64,000 nt of DNA from an uncultured Collinsella sp. (GTDB taxonomy: Bacteria > Actinomycetota > Coriobacteriia > Coriobacteriales > Coriobacteriaceae). The stretch lies in contig CAUBPS010000010.1 of NCBI GenBank assembly GCA_958437935.1, positions 1-64,000 of the forward strand, written 5' to 3'. The notes under the pieces are model-generated. The model searched no databases. It was not told the origin of the DNA and was given only the letters and a program-made list of their open reading frames with translations. The translations under genes and the position numbers were made by a program. Shown in pieces: positions 35,419 to 44,435 of this stretch (its first letter is position 1; each line of letters opens with the position of its first letter).

Positions 35419-36273
35419 ATGGCTGAGCTACTGAAGGGTGCTCCTGTTGCTCGCGCGCTGACCGAGGAACTTGCTGTTCGCTGTGCCGCTTTGCGTGAGC
35501 GCGGCGTTGTGCCGACGCTCGCCATCGTTCGCGTGGGCGAGCGCGAGGACGATCTATCCTACGAGCGTGGCGCCCTCAAGCGCTGCGAGAAGGTTGGCAT
35601 CGAGGCTCGCCGCGTTTTGCTTCCTGCCGATGTTTCGCAGGATGAGCTGCTGGCGGCTATTGAGGACATCAATGCCGACCCCGCTGTTCACGGATGCCTG
35701 ATGTTTCGTCCGTTGCCCGCTGGGCTTGATGAGGATACAGTTGCCGCGGCACTCGATCCCGCCAAGGACGTCGACTCCATGACGCCGGCCTCGCTGCTCA
35801 CCACGCTTTCGGGGCGAGGCGAGGGCTTTGCTCCCTGCACGGCAGAAGCCGTGTTGGCGTTGCTGGACCATTACGGCGTTGAACTGGATGGAGCTAAAGT
35901 TGCCGTTGTTGGTCGCTCGCTGGTAATTGGCCGTCCCGTTGCCGCCATGCTTACGGCTCGCAATGCCACGGTGACGACGTGCCATACGCATACGCGTGAC
36001 CTAGCTGCCGAGTGCTGTTCTGCCGACATTGTTGTTGCCGCGGTTGGACGCGCGCGCACGATTGGCGCGGATGCGGTTCGCGAGGGCCAGACGATCATCG
36101 ATGTGGGCATCAACTGGGATGAGGACGCTGGCAAGCTGGTCGGCGACGTCGATTTTGATGCTGCGGAGCCGGTCGTTAACGCCATCACGCCCGTGCCGGG
36201 CGGCGTGGGCGCCGTGACAACGGCGATTCTCGCCAAACACGTGATCGAAGCGGCCGAGCGCGCATCGAAATAG
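35419..36273 (+). CDS. folD: Bifunctional methylene-THF dehydrogenase/cyclohydrolase FolD
   Basis: Interconverts methylene-, methenyl- and formyl-THF using NAD(P). It has 284 residues, standard length. Visible features: VGEREDDLSYERGALKRCEK (the Tyr and Lys of the active site near 47-55), DVDSMTPASL, the nucleotide-binding signature GRSLVIGRPVAAML near 165-178, and the C-terminal PVPGGVGAVTTA. The ATG at 35419 follows AGAGAGG and starts 2 bases after the fchA stop, so the two form an operon. FchA next to a cyclohydrolase-capable FolD suggests division of labour or directional flux. Confidence 0.96.
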   Translation: MAELLKGAPVARALTEELAVRCAALRERGVVPTLAIVRVGEREDDLSYERGALKRCEKVGIEARRVLLPADVSQDELLAAIEDINADPAVHGCLMFRPLPAGLDEDTVAAALDPAKDVDSMTPASLLTTLSGRGEGFAPCTAEAVLALLDHYGVELDGAKVAVVGRSLVIGRPVAAMLTARNATVTTCHTHTRDLAAECCSADIVVAAVGRARTIGADAVREGQTIIDVGINWDEDAGKLVGDVDFDAAEPVVNAITPVPGGVGAVTTAILAKHVIEAAERASK

Positions 36274-36385
36274 GCGTTTTTGCACACAGGGGTCCCGAGG
36301 GGTTCTGAGGGGTTGTGATTTCGCCCTTTTTGCGCCGAAGCGATACACTGTTGCCGTTTGATTTCTTCGCTCAAGGAGGATGCGC

Positions 36386-37909
36386 ATGCCGTGCACAACG
36401 ATTTTGGTTGGTAAGAACGCGAGCTACGACGGGTCGACGCTGGTCGCCCGCAACGAGGACTCGTCCAACGGGGTGTTTGAGCCCAAGCGCATGCGCGTGG
36501 TACATCCCGACGAGCAGCCGCGCGTCTACACGAGCGTCTTGAGTCACCTGACCGTTGAACTGCCCGATAACCCCATGCGCTACACGAGCGTCCCCGATGT
36601 TGTCCCGGGCCACGGCATCTGGGCCGAGGCCGGTTTCAACGAGCTCAATGTTGGCATGTCCGCAACCGAGACGCTCACCACCAATGAGCGCGTTCGCGGC
36701 GCCGACCCGCTCGTGGACTACGTGCCCGCCAAGGGCAACGAAGGCGAGGATGGATACGTTCCGGCGCAGCCCGGTGGCTTGGGCGAGGAGGACATGGTGA
36801 CCCTTGTCCTGCCGTACGCCAAGTCCGCCCGCGACGGCGTTCGTATCCTGGGCGACCTGCTCGAGCGCTACGGCACCTACGAGAACAACGGCATCGCCTT
36901 TAGTGATGTGGACGAGATCTGGTGGCTCGAGACCATCGGTGGTCACCACTGGATTGCCAAGCGCGTGCCTGACGACGCCTATGTGACCATGCCCAACCAG
37001 CTGGGTATCGACAGCTTTGACCTGGATGACGCCGAGGGCGCCCAGGCCGACCACATGTGCTCCGCCGACTTGCGCGCCTGGATGGCCGAGTGGCATCTGG
37101 ACCTGACGCTGGGCGTCGAGGGCGACGGCCCGGCTGCGGTCTTTAACCCGCGCGAGGCCTTTGGCTCGCACAGCGACAGCGACCACGTCTACAACACGCC
37201 GCGCGCGTGGTACATGCAGCGCTGTCTCAACCCCAGCGACGTGTGGGATGGCCCCGACGCCGACTACACGCCCGAGAGCGACGATATCCCCTGGAGCCGC
37301 GTGCCCGAGCGCAAGGTGACCATCGAGGACATCAAGTACGTACTCTCGAGCCACTACCAGGGCACGGAGTACGATTGCTACGGTAGCAAGGGCACGCCCG
37401 CTACGCGTGGCGCATATCGCCCCATCGGCATCAACCGCAACAGCCAGCTCGCTGTGCTGCAGCTGCGCCCCTATGCGCATCCGGCCTACCGCGCCGTGCA
37501 GTGGATGGCCTTTGGCTCCAACTCGTTTAACGCGCTGGTTCCGCTGTACGCCAACGTCGAGACCATGCCCGAGTACTTTGCCGACACGCAGGCTCGCGTG
37601 ACGTCCGAAAACTTCTACTGGGCCAACCGCCTGATCGGCGCGCTGGCCGACGTCCGCTTCCATGAGTGCGGCCGCGCAGTCGAGGATTATCAGGAGAAGG
37701 TCGGCGGCATGGGCCACAAGCAGATTCATGACGTCGACGCTGCCGTAGCCGTTCTGCCCGAGGCCGAGGTGCCTGCCGAGCTTGCACGCGCCAACGAGGA
37801 GTTTGCCGAGCTCGTGCGCGTGGAGACCGATGCCCTGTTGGGCAAGGTGCTCTACACCACGAGCTGCGCCATGAAGAACTCTTTCGCGATGAACGACAAC
37901 GTGAGATAG
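36386..37909 (+). CDS. C69-family dipeptidase (PepD-like)
   Basis: A 507-residue N-terminal-nucleophile dipeptidase. The catalytic cysteine is residue 3 (MPCTTILVGKNAS); removal of the two leading residues would expose it, as in C69 peptidases. The sequence RNEDSSNGVFEPKR follows the family pattern. Members cleave a broad range of dipeptides intracellularly, fitting amino-acid fermentation in this lineage. The start at 36386 is preferred to ATG 36380 because the latter overlaps the AAGGAGG ribosome site at 36373-36379. It stands alone after folD with about 110 bases between. Confidence 0.92.
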   Translation: MPCTTILVGKNASYDGSTLVARNEDSSNGVFEPKRMRVVHPDEQPRVYTSVLSHLTVELPDNPMRYTSVPDVVPGHGIWAEAGFNELNVGMSATETLTTNERVRGADPLVDYVPAKGNEGEDGYVPAQPGGLGEEDMVTLVLPYAKSARDGVRILGDLLERYGTYENNGIAFSDVDEIWWLETIGGHHWIAKRVPDDAYVTMPNQLGIDSFDLDDAEGAQADHMCSADLRAWMAEWHLDLTLGVEGDGPAAVFNPREAFGSHSDSDHVYNTPRAWYMQRCLNPSDVWDGPDADYTPESDDIPWSRVPERKVTIEDIKYVLSSHYQGTEYDCYGSKGTPATRGAYRPIGINRNSQLAVLQLRPYAHPAYRAVQWMAFGSNSFNALVPLYANVETMPEYFADTQARVTSENFYWANRLIGALADVRFHECGRAVEDYQEKVGGMGHKQIHDVDAAVAVLPEAEVPAELARANEEFAELVRVETDALLGKVLYTTSCAMKNSFAMNDNVR

Positions 37910-38008
37910 GGATTTCCCGTCGATCGAATAGCGCTTAAACGCTTTGTCGCTTTCACTCAATCTTGGGTACAAGAACGCCAATGCAGTTGTTTGTGATTGG
38001 AGACAACC

Positions 38009-38425
38009 ATGGTTATGAAACTCGATCAGCTTGTTAACGGCGCCATCAACGTGGGCTTCGGCGCCGCCGCCGTTGCCGTCGAGGGCAGCAAGAAGGTTCT
38101 CGACGACCTTAACACCAAGGGCGAGCAGGTGCGCAAGGACGCAGGCGCCCCCGGTATCGCCCGCAGTGTGTCCGACATGTTCGAACAGGCCGGCGGTACC
38201 ATCTCCGATCTGACCGAGCGCTTGGGCATGCAGGGCGAGACCGCGGCCCAGCGCGTGCTCGACGAGCTCATTCTGGCTCGCGTCCGCGTCATGACAGCCC
38301 TCGAGCGCACGGCCTTCCTGGCCCATGTGCGCGACATCGTCGATTCGGTCGAGGACAACGTGACCTCGGTGCCCGTCGAGTCCGTTGAGCCCGACGATGC
38401 GAAGGATACCGAAGAGGCCGAGTAG
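38009..38425 (+). CDS. Phasin-like helical protein upstream of ubiB
   Basis: A 138-residue protein with a short hydrophobic N-terminal region (INVGFGAAAVAVEGSKK) followed by long amphipathic helices and an acidic tail (VEPDDAKDTEEAE). The arrangement resembles phasin-family or PhaI/PhaF-like proteins, which bind granules or membranes, but I see no decisive motif. The start ATG at 38009 follows GGAGA. It lies only 8 bases before the UbiB/ABC1 kinase gene; similar phasin-like/UbiB pairs occur in other Actinobacteria and suggest a joint membrane-lipid role. Confidence 0.55.
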   Translation: MVMKLDQLVNGAINVGFGAAAVAVEGSKKVLDDLNTKGEQVRKDAGAPGIARSVSDMFEQAGGTISDLTERLGMQGETAAQRVLDELILARVRVMTALERTAFLAHVRDIVDSVEDNVTSVPVESVEPDDAKDTEEAE

Positions 38426-38433
38426 CAGCGCAG

Positions 38434-40197
38434 ATGGCAGATTCCACCACCGATTACAACAATCTAGACCCCTTGGGTGACGAGGCGGCGGTTGTCGATG
38501 AGGTCGATGCCGCCGTCTCGGGCGCTCGCAAGAAGCCGCGCGCTGTCGATATGGTCCCCGAGGAGCCCGACGCGATGGCGCCGGATGAAGAATACCAGCT
38601 CACGCCGGCGGGTCGCCGCGAGCGCATCGGGCAGATTGTTCGCCTGGTCAAAAAGTACCGCGTGTGGGATAACCTCACGCCGGTTCGTTTGCGCCGCCTG
38701 CTCGAGGAACTCGGCCCCATGTTCGTCAAGATGGGGCAGATTCTGGCCAACCGGTCCGAGATTCTGCCGCAACGCTTTTGCGACGAGCTGCGTCGTCTGC
38801 GGTCCGACGTGGAGCCGGTGCCGTACGAGGTCGTACTCAGTTGTCTGGAAGAAGAATACGGCCTGCGCCTGGGAGAGATGTTCGATGCGATCGACCCCAA
38901 TCCGCTTGGTAGCGCATCGCTCGCGCAGGTGCACCGCGCTCGTCTGGTGACGGGCGAGGACGTGGCCGTCAAGGTGCAGCGCCCCGGTGCGCAGCAGGTT
39001 ATGGCACAGGACATCGATATCATCCGCTCGGTGGTGCGTATCGTTTCCAAGTTCGTCAACACCGATCAATTCGTTGACCTGCACGGCGTAGTCGAGGAGC
39101 TGTGGACCTCGTTTCGCGAGGAGACCAACTTTTTGGCCGAGGCCAAAAACCTCAACGACTTCTACGAGTTCCATAAGAGCGTTCATGGCGTGACGTGCCC
39201 TAAATCCTATCTGGACCTGTGCACCGAGCACGTGGTGGTTATGGACTACGTCGACGGCATTTCGATCGCCGATCCTGAACGCTTGGTGGCCGAGGGCTAT
39301 GACTTGGAAAAGATCGGTGCCGCAATCGTCGAGGATTACTCGACGCAGGTGCTCGATGACGGCTTTTTCCATGCCGACCCGCATGCGGGAAACATTATTC
39401 TCAAGGACGGCATCGTTTACTTTATCGACTTGGGCATGGTCGGACGCATGTCGAGTCACGATCGCGGTATCGTCAAGGACATGATTTTCGCCGTGGCCGA
39501 GGGTGACGTGCCCAAGCTCAAGGATTCGCTCATGCGCTTTGCCGTGACGCGCGGCGACTCGGCTGAGCTCGATCATTCGGCCTTTTTGTCCGATTTGGAC
39601 TTTATCGTCGCAGACTTTGCGGGCCTTGACCTGAAGGATCTGGATATCGGCGAGTTTTTGACCTCGCTGTTAAACCTGGCGCGCAAAAACGACGTTGAGC
39701 TGCCGAGCGTGGTAACGATGTTCGCCCGCGGCATGGTGACGCTCGAGGGCCTGCTGACTGAGTATATGCCCAACGTCAACATGATCCAGATCATCCAGAC
39801 GCACATCAAAAACGAGAAGAGCACCTATGCGCGCGTGCGCGACATGGGACGCGATCTTGCCGCGAGCAGCTATCGCGCGGCGAAGGGCTCGCTCGAGGCG
39901 GCCGAGTATCTGGGCCTGGCTTCGCGCATGCTCACGCGCGGCCAGCTTAAGGTGAACACGCAGATCATGAGCAGCGATAAGGCGCTGCGACAGCTGGGTG
40001 GAATTATCGACCGCATGTCGATGGCAATTGTGATCGCCGGTCTGTTTATCGGTTCGTCGGTGGTGTACTACGCGCGCATCGAGCCGGTTGTGTTTGGCAT
40101 TCCGGTCATTGGCTTTTTGGGCTACGTGAGCGCGTTGGTGCTGGCGCTTATGCTGGGCCGCAATATCTGGCTCAACAGTCACGGCGGCAAGCACTAG
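38434..40197 (+). CDS. UbiB/ABC1-type atypical protein kinase
   Basis: A 587-residue membrane-associated member of the ABC1/ADCK/UbiB family. Kinase-like features: the alanine-rich loop LGSASLAQVHRA near 160-172 replaces the glycine-rich loop, AVKVQRPG near 178 holds the ATP lysine, FHADPHAGN near 313 the catalytic loop and FIDLGMVG near 332 the metal-binding Asp. The N-terminal QILANRSEILP corresponds to the KxGQ-type signature. Two C-terminal membrane helices span about 530-580. In other bacteria these proteins support isoprenoid quinone synthesis or lipid handling. The weak SD and 8-base gap suggest coupling to the phasin-like gene. Confidence 0.92.
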   Translation: MADSTTDYNNLDPLGDEAAVVDEVDAAVSGARKKPRAVDMVPEEPDAMAPDEEYQLTPAGRRERIGQIVRLVKKYRVWDNLTPVRLRRLLEELGPMFVKMGQILANRSEILPQRFCDELRRLRSDVEPVPYEVVLSCLEEEYGLRLGEMFDAIDPNPLGSASLAQVHRARLVTGEDVAVKVQRPGAQQVMAQDIDIIRSVVRIVSKFVNTDQFVDLHGVVEELWTSFREETNFLAEAKNLNDFYEFHKSVHGVTCPKSYLDLCTEHVVVMDYVDGISIADPERLVAEGYDLEKIGAAIVEDYSTQVLDDGFFHADPHAGNIILKDGIVYFIDLGMVGRMSSHDRGIVKDMIFAVAEGDVPKLKDSLMRFAVTRGDSAELDHSAFLSDLDFIVADFAGLDLKDLDIGEFLTSLLNLARKNDVELPSVVTMFARGMVTLEGLLTEYMPNVNMIQIIQTHIKNEKSTYARVRDMGRDLAASSYRAAKGSLEAAEYLGLASRMLTRGQLKVNTQIMSSDKALRQLGGIIDRMSMAIVIAGLFIGSSVVYYARIEPVVFGIPVIGFLGYVSALVLALMLGRNIWLNSHGGKH

Positions 40198-40245
40198 GGG
40201 CTGCGGTCACCGTATTTTCCTATCGCAAATAATAGCTTTTACCTT

Positions 40246-40274
40246 GGGCTTCGCCTGCGTGCGAGGCCCTTTTG
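40246..40274 (+). terminator. Rho-independent terminator after ubiB
   Basis: GGGCTTCGC-ctgcgt-GCGAGGCCC (one G-U pair) is followed by TTTT at 40270-40273. Confidence 0.75.
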
Positions 40275-40304
40275 CGTGATACCATACTAACGGTAATAAT
40301 CGAT

Positions 40305-40480
40305 GGCATAGATGGTGGTGCGGAGACGCACGAATGCGCGGTTTTCCTGCGCGTTTGGGAGAATCGGGGTGCAAGTCCCCGGCTGTACCAGTAACCGTAA
40401 TTCCTCTTGGCTCGGGATGTTCGCGTCGCAGATCGGACGACGTGCCCGAGTCGTTAAGGTTAAGTCGGATCGCCTCCCAT
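40305..40480 (+). ncRNA. Cobalamin riboswitch
   Basis: The conserved core is clear: GGGAGAATCGGGGTGCAAGTCCCCGGCTG at 40357-40385 (given here by position; key elements GGTGCAAGTCCCC and GCTGTACC), then CAGTAACCGTAA, and a B12-box-like AAGTCGGATCGCC at 40462-40474. These are hallmarks of cobalamin riboswitches (Cobalamin/AdoCbl class). A possible promoter is TTGCGT (40272) and TAATAA (40294) with 16-base spacing. It precedes the DUF4430 surface protein genes by about 65 bases. Confidence 0.88.
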
Positions 40481-40540
40481 CTTGCATGCGGCTGCGGCGT
40501 ATGCCGCCGGCGTGCATAGGGCTCTGGAGGGAAGGGGGAC
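40473..40540 (+). promoter_or_regulatory. Riboswitch expression platform (probable SD sequestration)
   Basis: Two nested hairpins lie between the B12 box and the start codon: TGCATGC (40483) pairs with GCGTGCA (40510), enclosing GCGGC-GTAT-GCCGC at 40494-40507. Outside them, CCTCC at 40473-40477 can pair with GGAGG at 40526-40530, which would hide a ribosome-binding site. There is no U-tract, so translational rather than transcriptional control is inferred. Confidence 0.6.
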
Positions 40541-40544
40541 CCCG

Positions 40545-43500
40545 ATGGGGGAACTCGAGCGCAACATGCGCGATGACGTGGGGCAGCCTCAAGGCAACGC
40601 TCCAAGTACAGACAATGGGGGACAAATGGATATGTTTGAGGACGAGCGTGAGTGCGCCTCGTTGCATCGCCGTGGCGCGATTGCACGCGGTGTAGCTAAG
40701 CGCGGTCTGGTGGCATTCCTGGCCTTCGCGATGGCCTTTGGCACCACGCCGGCTCAGCTGTGGGCCGAGGGCGCCGAGGGCATTGCCGAGGCTGTGGCTC
40801 AGGCTGCGACGCCGAGTGAGGACGCAGCGCCTGCGGATGGTGCTGCCGACCAGGGCAACGTTGAGGTTTCAGATTCTGGGAGCGCGCCTGCAGCTAGTAC
40901 CGCCACAACAGGGGCGGCAGCTGGCGACGAAGGCTCGGCGACGGGGGAGAACCCTGCCGCGAGCGAGCAGTCTTCGACGGCATCCGCTGGCCAAGCAGGA
41001 TCTGCCGCCGTGGCTGCCGTCCAGGCAGAGAACCCGACGGAAACTGGCGATGTCGCCAAGAAGCAAGTCGAGGTCTCGTTCTCGATTATCGGCACCGATG
41101 CCGACGGCAAGGCTCAGACCTGGGTGGCACCTACGCAGCTCAAGCTCGACGAGGGCGCGACGGCTGCGGATGCCTTTATTAAGCTGCAGGAGAAGACGGG
41201 CTTCAAGGCGGACTACGATCCGAACACGGCATACGGGTTCTACCTCAAAAGCATCACATCCCCGAGCGATGGCCGCACGCTTGTCTACGATCCGACGACT
41301 TATGCCTTCTGGCAGCTGTTCGTCGATGGCGCGTCTTCCTCGGTTGGCGCGAGCAGCATCAAGCTCACCCAGGGGCAGAAGATTGAGTTTGCCTATACGG
41401 CTGGTAGCGCGTCCCCTGTCGTTAAGGACCAGGTTGCCGCAAATGTGACCGTCATTGGTCGCGATGCCCAGGGCAAGACTCAGACTTGGGTCGATAACGC
41501 GCAGTATGTGGTGACGTCCGGCTCGAGCGCACTTGACCTTACGAAGGTCGCGCTCGAGGCGAATGACATCGACGCCGTTGCTGCGGGCTCCTTCATTCTG
41601 AGCCTTAAGTACAACGGCGTTGAGCTGGGTACGCCGCTCGATTATTCGACCTATTGGCAGCTGTTCATCAACGGCAAGTCGAGCGACTACACGGCAGACA
41701 ATGTCACCATTCATGCTGGCGATACCGTTACGTGGTTCTACGGTGGCTGGGGCGACCAGTTGCCCTCTGATTCCGTCCGTGCCTCCGTTCAGGTCCTCGG
41801 TAAGGACAAGGACGGCAAGCAGCAGGTTTGGGCCTCGACGGGCCAGACGAGTCTCAAGGCTGGTTCCACTGCTAAGGATTTGCTGGAGCAGACTGGTCTT
41901 ACCCTCGATGCTAAAGAAGAGTCTTGGGGTTGGTACCTCAGCGGCATTACCTCGCCGCTTGACGGTAAGACCTATGAGTATGATCCTGCGACCAAAAGTT
42001 ATTGGCAGTTCTATGTAAATGGCAAGTTCGCCCAAGTCGGGGCCGGCAACTACGAACTCCAAGAGGGTGACGCCGTCACCTTTATGTATGGTGCTGACGC
42101 CGATGCCCTCCCCGGTCAGGTTCTTGGGTCCGTCGATGTTATCGGTCCCGATGTCAACGGCAACAATACTCGCTGGGGCTCGGCAAGCAATGTTTCCCTG
42201 CCCGAAGGCTCTACGGCCCAGGACCTTATTGAGACGGTTCTGAAGGCGAAGGGCGTTACGTACAACGGCTCCCAGAGTGGTGAGTACTGGTTCCTGAATT
42301 CCATTACTTCGCCGTTCGATCACAAGCCGTATGGCTGGGATGGTGCGACCAAGAAATATTGGCGTCTGTTTATCAACGGAGAGCCCTCATCTCTCTGCGC
42401 CAACCAGGTCACGCTCAAGAGCGGCGACAAGGCTACGTTTGCCTACACCACCGATAAATCGCCCATGCCCGATCCCGACAAGATTGTCGTGGACCCGAGT
42501 GCAACGACTCCTGATTGGGATGCCGAGTGGGCCGGCTACGGCAACGGTGGCAACGGTTCGACCGTAACGGATGCCAAGACACCTGCGCAGGCCGCCGGTC
42601 TTAAGTGGGCCTTCGATTGGAAGGCCGAGTCTGGTCAGCAGTATGCCAACTGCAGCGAACCTGTCATCGCTAACGGCTTTGTGTACATCGCGACCGAGAA
42701 CGAGCTCATTAAGATCGATTCGTCCACGGGCAAAAAGGTTGCCTCTGCGCCGCTTGCCTCCAAGGTGAGCTATACCTCTCGTCCGATCTATACCAACGGC
42801 CTTATCATCGTTCCGCTCAACGGCGGTGCGGTCCAGGCGATTACTGCAGACAAGCTGATCTGCAAGTGGCTGACGCCTGGTTTGACGGACTTGACGCAGA
42901 GCTCCTGCACCGTCGTTTCGGACGGCGAGTATGTCTATGTTGGTACGGTCGATATTTCGTATGACGAGAACTACAACGCGACCTACGGCAACGGCTCCCT
43001 GAAGCGTATCAAGATTGCCACGGGCGAAGTCTCTTGGCAGAACATTGACCCTTCCGAGGGCTATTATTGGACTGGCGCTGCGCTGACGGATAAGTACACC
43101 ATTGTTCCTACGAGCGCGGGCACGCTTAAGTGCATTGATAAGACGACGGGCGATGTCGTTTCGACCATGAAGCTCGGCGCTGTCGCAAATGCCGATTGCA
43201 TTGCCGATCCGTCCAATGGTTCGACCTTCTATCAGATGACGCACGACGGAAAGCTCCATGTGATTTCGCTTTCGGCGAAGGGTGTGCTGAGTGAACAGAA
43301 GACGGTTGATCTGGGCCTTACGAATAATCTGAGCGCCCCAGCGGTGTCTGGTGACAATCTGATTGTCGGCGGACAGACGGCTACGGGCTCTGCTCTGGTT
43401 CTCTATAACCTGAAGACGGGTAAGACCACGATGGTCGCTGCTGCCGACGGCAAGGCGCTGCCGGCTGGCCTCAACGGTATTGCTGCTACTCCGCTGGTGA

Positions 43501-44435
43501 GTGTTCAGGGCGGCAAGACCTATGTGTACTTCACCGTGAACAGCGCGGATAGCAAGGATTACGTCAACTACTCTGCTGGCGGTGGCGTGTATCGCTATAC
43601 GCTTGGCGACGCAGAGGCGACGCAGATTTATGATGCGGCTGGCCATTACCAGTACTGTGACTCTCCGGTCATTGCCGATGCTTCTGGCAACCTCTACTAC
43701 ATCAATGATTCGGGTACTCTGTTCAAGCTGGGGGCTGTCGAGTCTTGGACGGTTGCCTTTAATTCCAACGGCGGGTCTGCTTGCGACACTAAGTTCGTTG
43801 CTACGGCCGACGGCAAGCTGGTCAAGCCGGCCGATCCGACGCGCGATGGCTACACTTTCGGCGGTTGGTTCACCGATGAGGCTTGCACGCAGGCGTATGA
43901 CTTTAGCACGCCGGTAACGGCCGACCTGACGCTGTATGCCAAGTGGACCAAGAATGCCGTTAACCCTGGCGGTAATGGCGGCGCTGGTTCGAATGGCGGC
44001 GGTTCTGGTATCGGTACTGGTTCCGGCACTGGCGCTGGCGCGGGTTCTGGCTCCGGCTCGAAGGGCGGCGCTATTGCCCCGGGCAAGAAGCCGGTGGCCA
44101 AGACGACGGTGTCGACCAAGACCGAGACCAAGGACAACAAGTCCAACAAGAAGGACTCCGATAAGTCCGATAAGAAGGACGAGAAGAAGTCTGATAAGAA
44201 GTCTGACAAGAAGTCTGACAAGAAGGACAGCAAGTCCGACAAGAAGTCCGATTCCAAGTCCGATACGGGTGCTGCTTCCACGACCACTGCTAAGAAGTCC
44301 TCTGGTGCTTCCGAGCAGGAGACTGGCACCAATCCGCTCGCCATCGTTGGCATCGCCGCCGGCGTGATTGGCCTTGCGCTCATCGCCGTCTTCGTGCTGA
44401 CCAAGCGCGGCAAGGGTGACGGTAATGCCCGATAA
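40545..44435 (+). CDS. Cell-surface protein with four DUF4430 domains, PQQ-like propeller and InlB repeat
   Basis: A 1296-residue exported protein under a cobalamin riboswitch. A signal or anchor-like segment (KRGLVAFLAFAMAFG) lies near 50-65, ending LWAEG. After an Ala/Ser/Glu-rich linker, four DUF4430 repeats occupy about 175-287, 299-407, 413-518 and 529-637; each has a Y/F-W-Q/R-L/F-F/Y-V/I-N/D-G strand and a final L-x-x-G-D/Q-x-x-x-F/W-x-Y motif. A PQQ-type beta-propeller follows (690-1066), then an InlB/Listeria-Bacteroides repeat (1069-1137, RDGYTFGGWFTDEAC), Gly-rich and Lys/Ser/Asp-rich spacers and a C-terminal membrane helix (1264-1286) with a basic tail. DUF4430 is related to the C-terminal domain of transcobalamin/intrinsic factor, so corrinoid binding is likely. 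ATG 40545 follows AAGGGGG; ATG 40626 is an alternative. Confidence 0.82.
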   Translation: MGELERNMRDDVGQPQGNAPSTDNGGQMDMFEDERECASLHRRGAIARGVAKRGLVAFLAFAMAFGTTPAQLWAEGAEGIAEAVAQAATPSEDAAPADGAADQGNVEVSDSGSAPAASTATTGAAAGDEGSATGENPAASEQSSTASAGQAGSAAVAAVQAENPTETGDVAKKQVEVSFSIIGTDADGKAQTWVAPTQLKLDEGATAADAFIKLQEKTGFKADYDPNTAYGFYLKSITSPSDGRTLVYDPTTYAFWQLFVDGASSSVGASSIKLTQGQKIEFAYTAGSASPVVKDQVAANVTVIGRDAQGKTQTWVDNAQYVVTSGSSALDLTKVALEANDIDAVAAGSFILSLKYNGVELGTPLDYSTYWQLFINGKSSDYTADNVTIHAGDTVTWFYGGWGDQLPSDSVRASVQVLGKDKDGKQQVWASTGQTSLKAGSTAKDLLEQTGLTLDAKEESWGWYLSGITSPLDGKTYEYDPATKSYWQFYVNGKFAQVGAGNYELQEGDAVTFMYGADADALPGQVLGSVDVIGPDVNGNNTRWGSASNVSLPEGSTAQDLIETVLKAKGVTYNGSQSGEYWFLNSITSPFDHKPYGWDGATKKYWRLFINGEPSSLCANQVTLKSGDKATFAYTTDKSPMPDPDKIVVDPSATTPDWDAEWAGYGNGGNGSTVTDAKTPAQAAGLKWAFDWKAESGQQYANCSEPVIANGFVYIATENELIKIDSSTGKKVASAPLASKVSYTSRPIYTNGLIIVPLNGGAVQAITADKLICKWLTPGLTDLTQSSCTVVSDGEYVYVGTVDISYDENYNATYGNGSLKRIKIATGEVSWQNIDPSEGYYWTGAALTDKYTIVPTSAGTLKCIDKTTGDVVSTMKLGAVANADCIADPSNGSTFYQMTHDGKLHVISLSAKGVLSEQKTVDLGLTNNLSAPAVSGDNLIVGGQTATGSALVLYNLKTGKTTMVAAADGKALPAGLNGIAATPLVSVQGGKTYVYFTVNSADSKDYVNYSAGGGVYRYTLGDAEATQIYDAAGHYQYCDSPVIADASGNLYYINDSGTLFKLGAVESWTVAFNSNGGSACDTKFVATADGKLVKPADPTRDGYTFGGWFTDEACTQAYDFSTPVTADLTLYAKWTKNAVNPGGNGGAGSNGGGSGIGTGSGTGAGAGSGSGSKGGAIAPGKKPVAKTTVSTKTETKDNKSNKKDSDKSDKKDEKKSDKKSDKKSDKKDSKSDKKSDSKSDTGAASTTTAKKSSGASEQETGTNPLAIVGIAAGVIGLALIAVFVLTKRGKGDGNAR

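Noticed and set aside
44130..44290. Tandem AAGAAGTCTGACAAG-type repeats that could suggest a CRISPR-like or minisatellite array.
   Set aside because: They encode the Lys/Ser/Asp-rich wall-spanning linker of the DUF4430 protein; no spacers of regular length are present.
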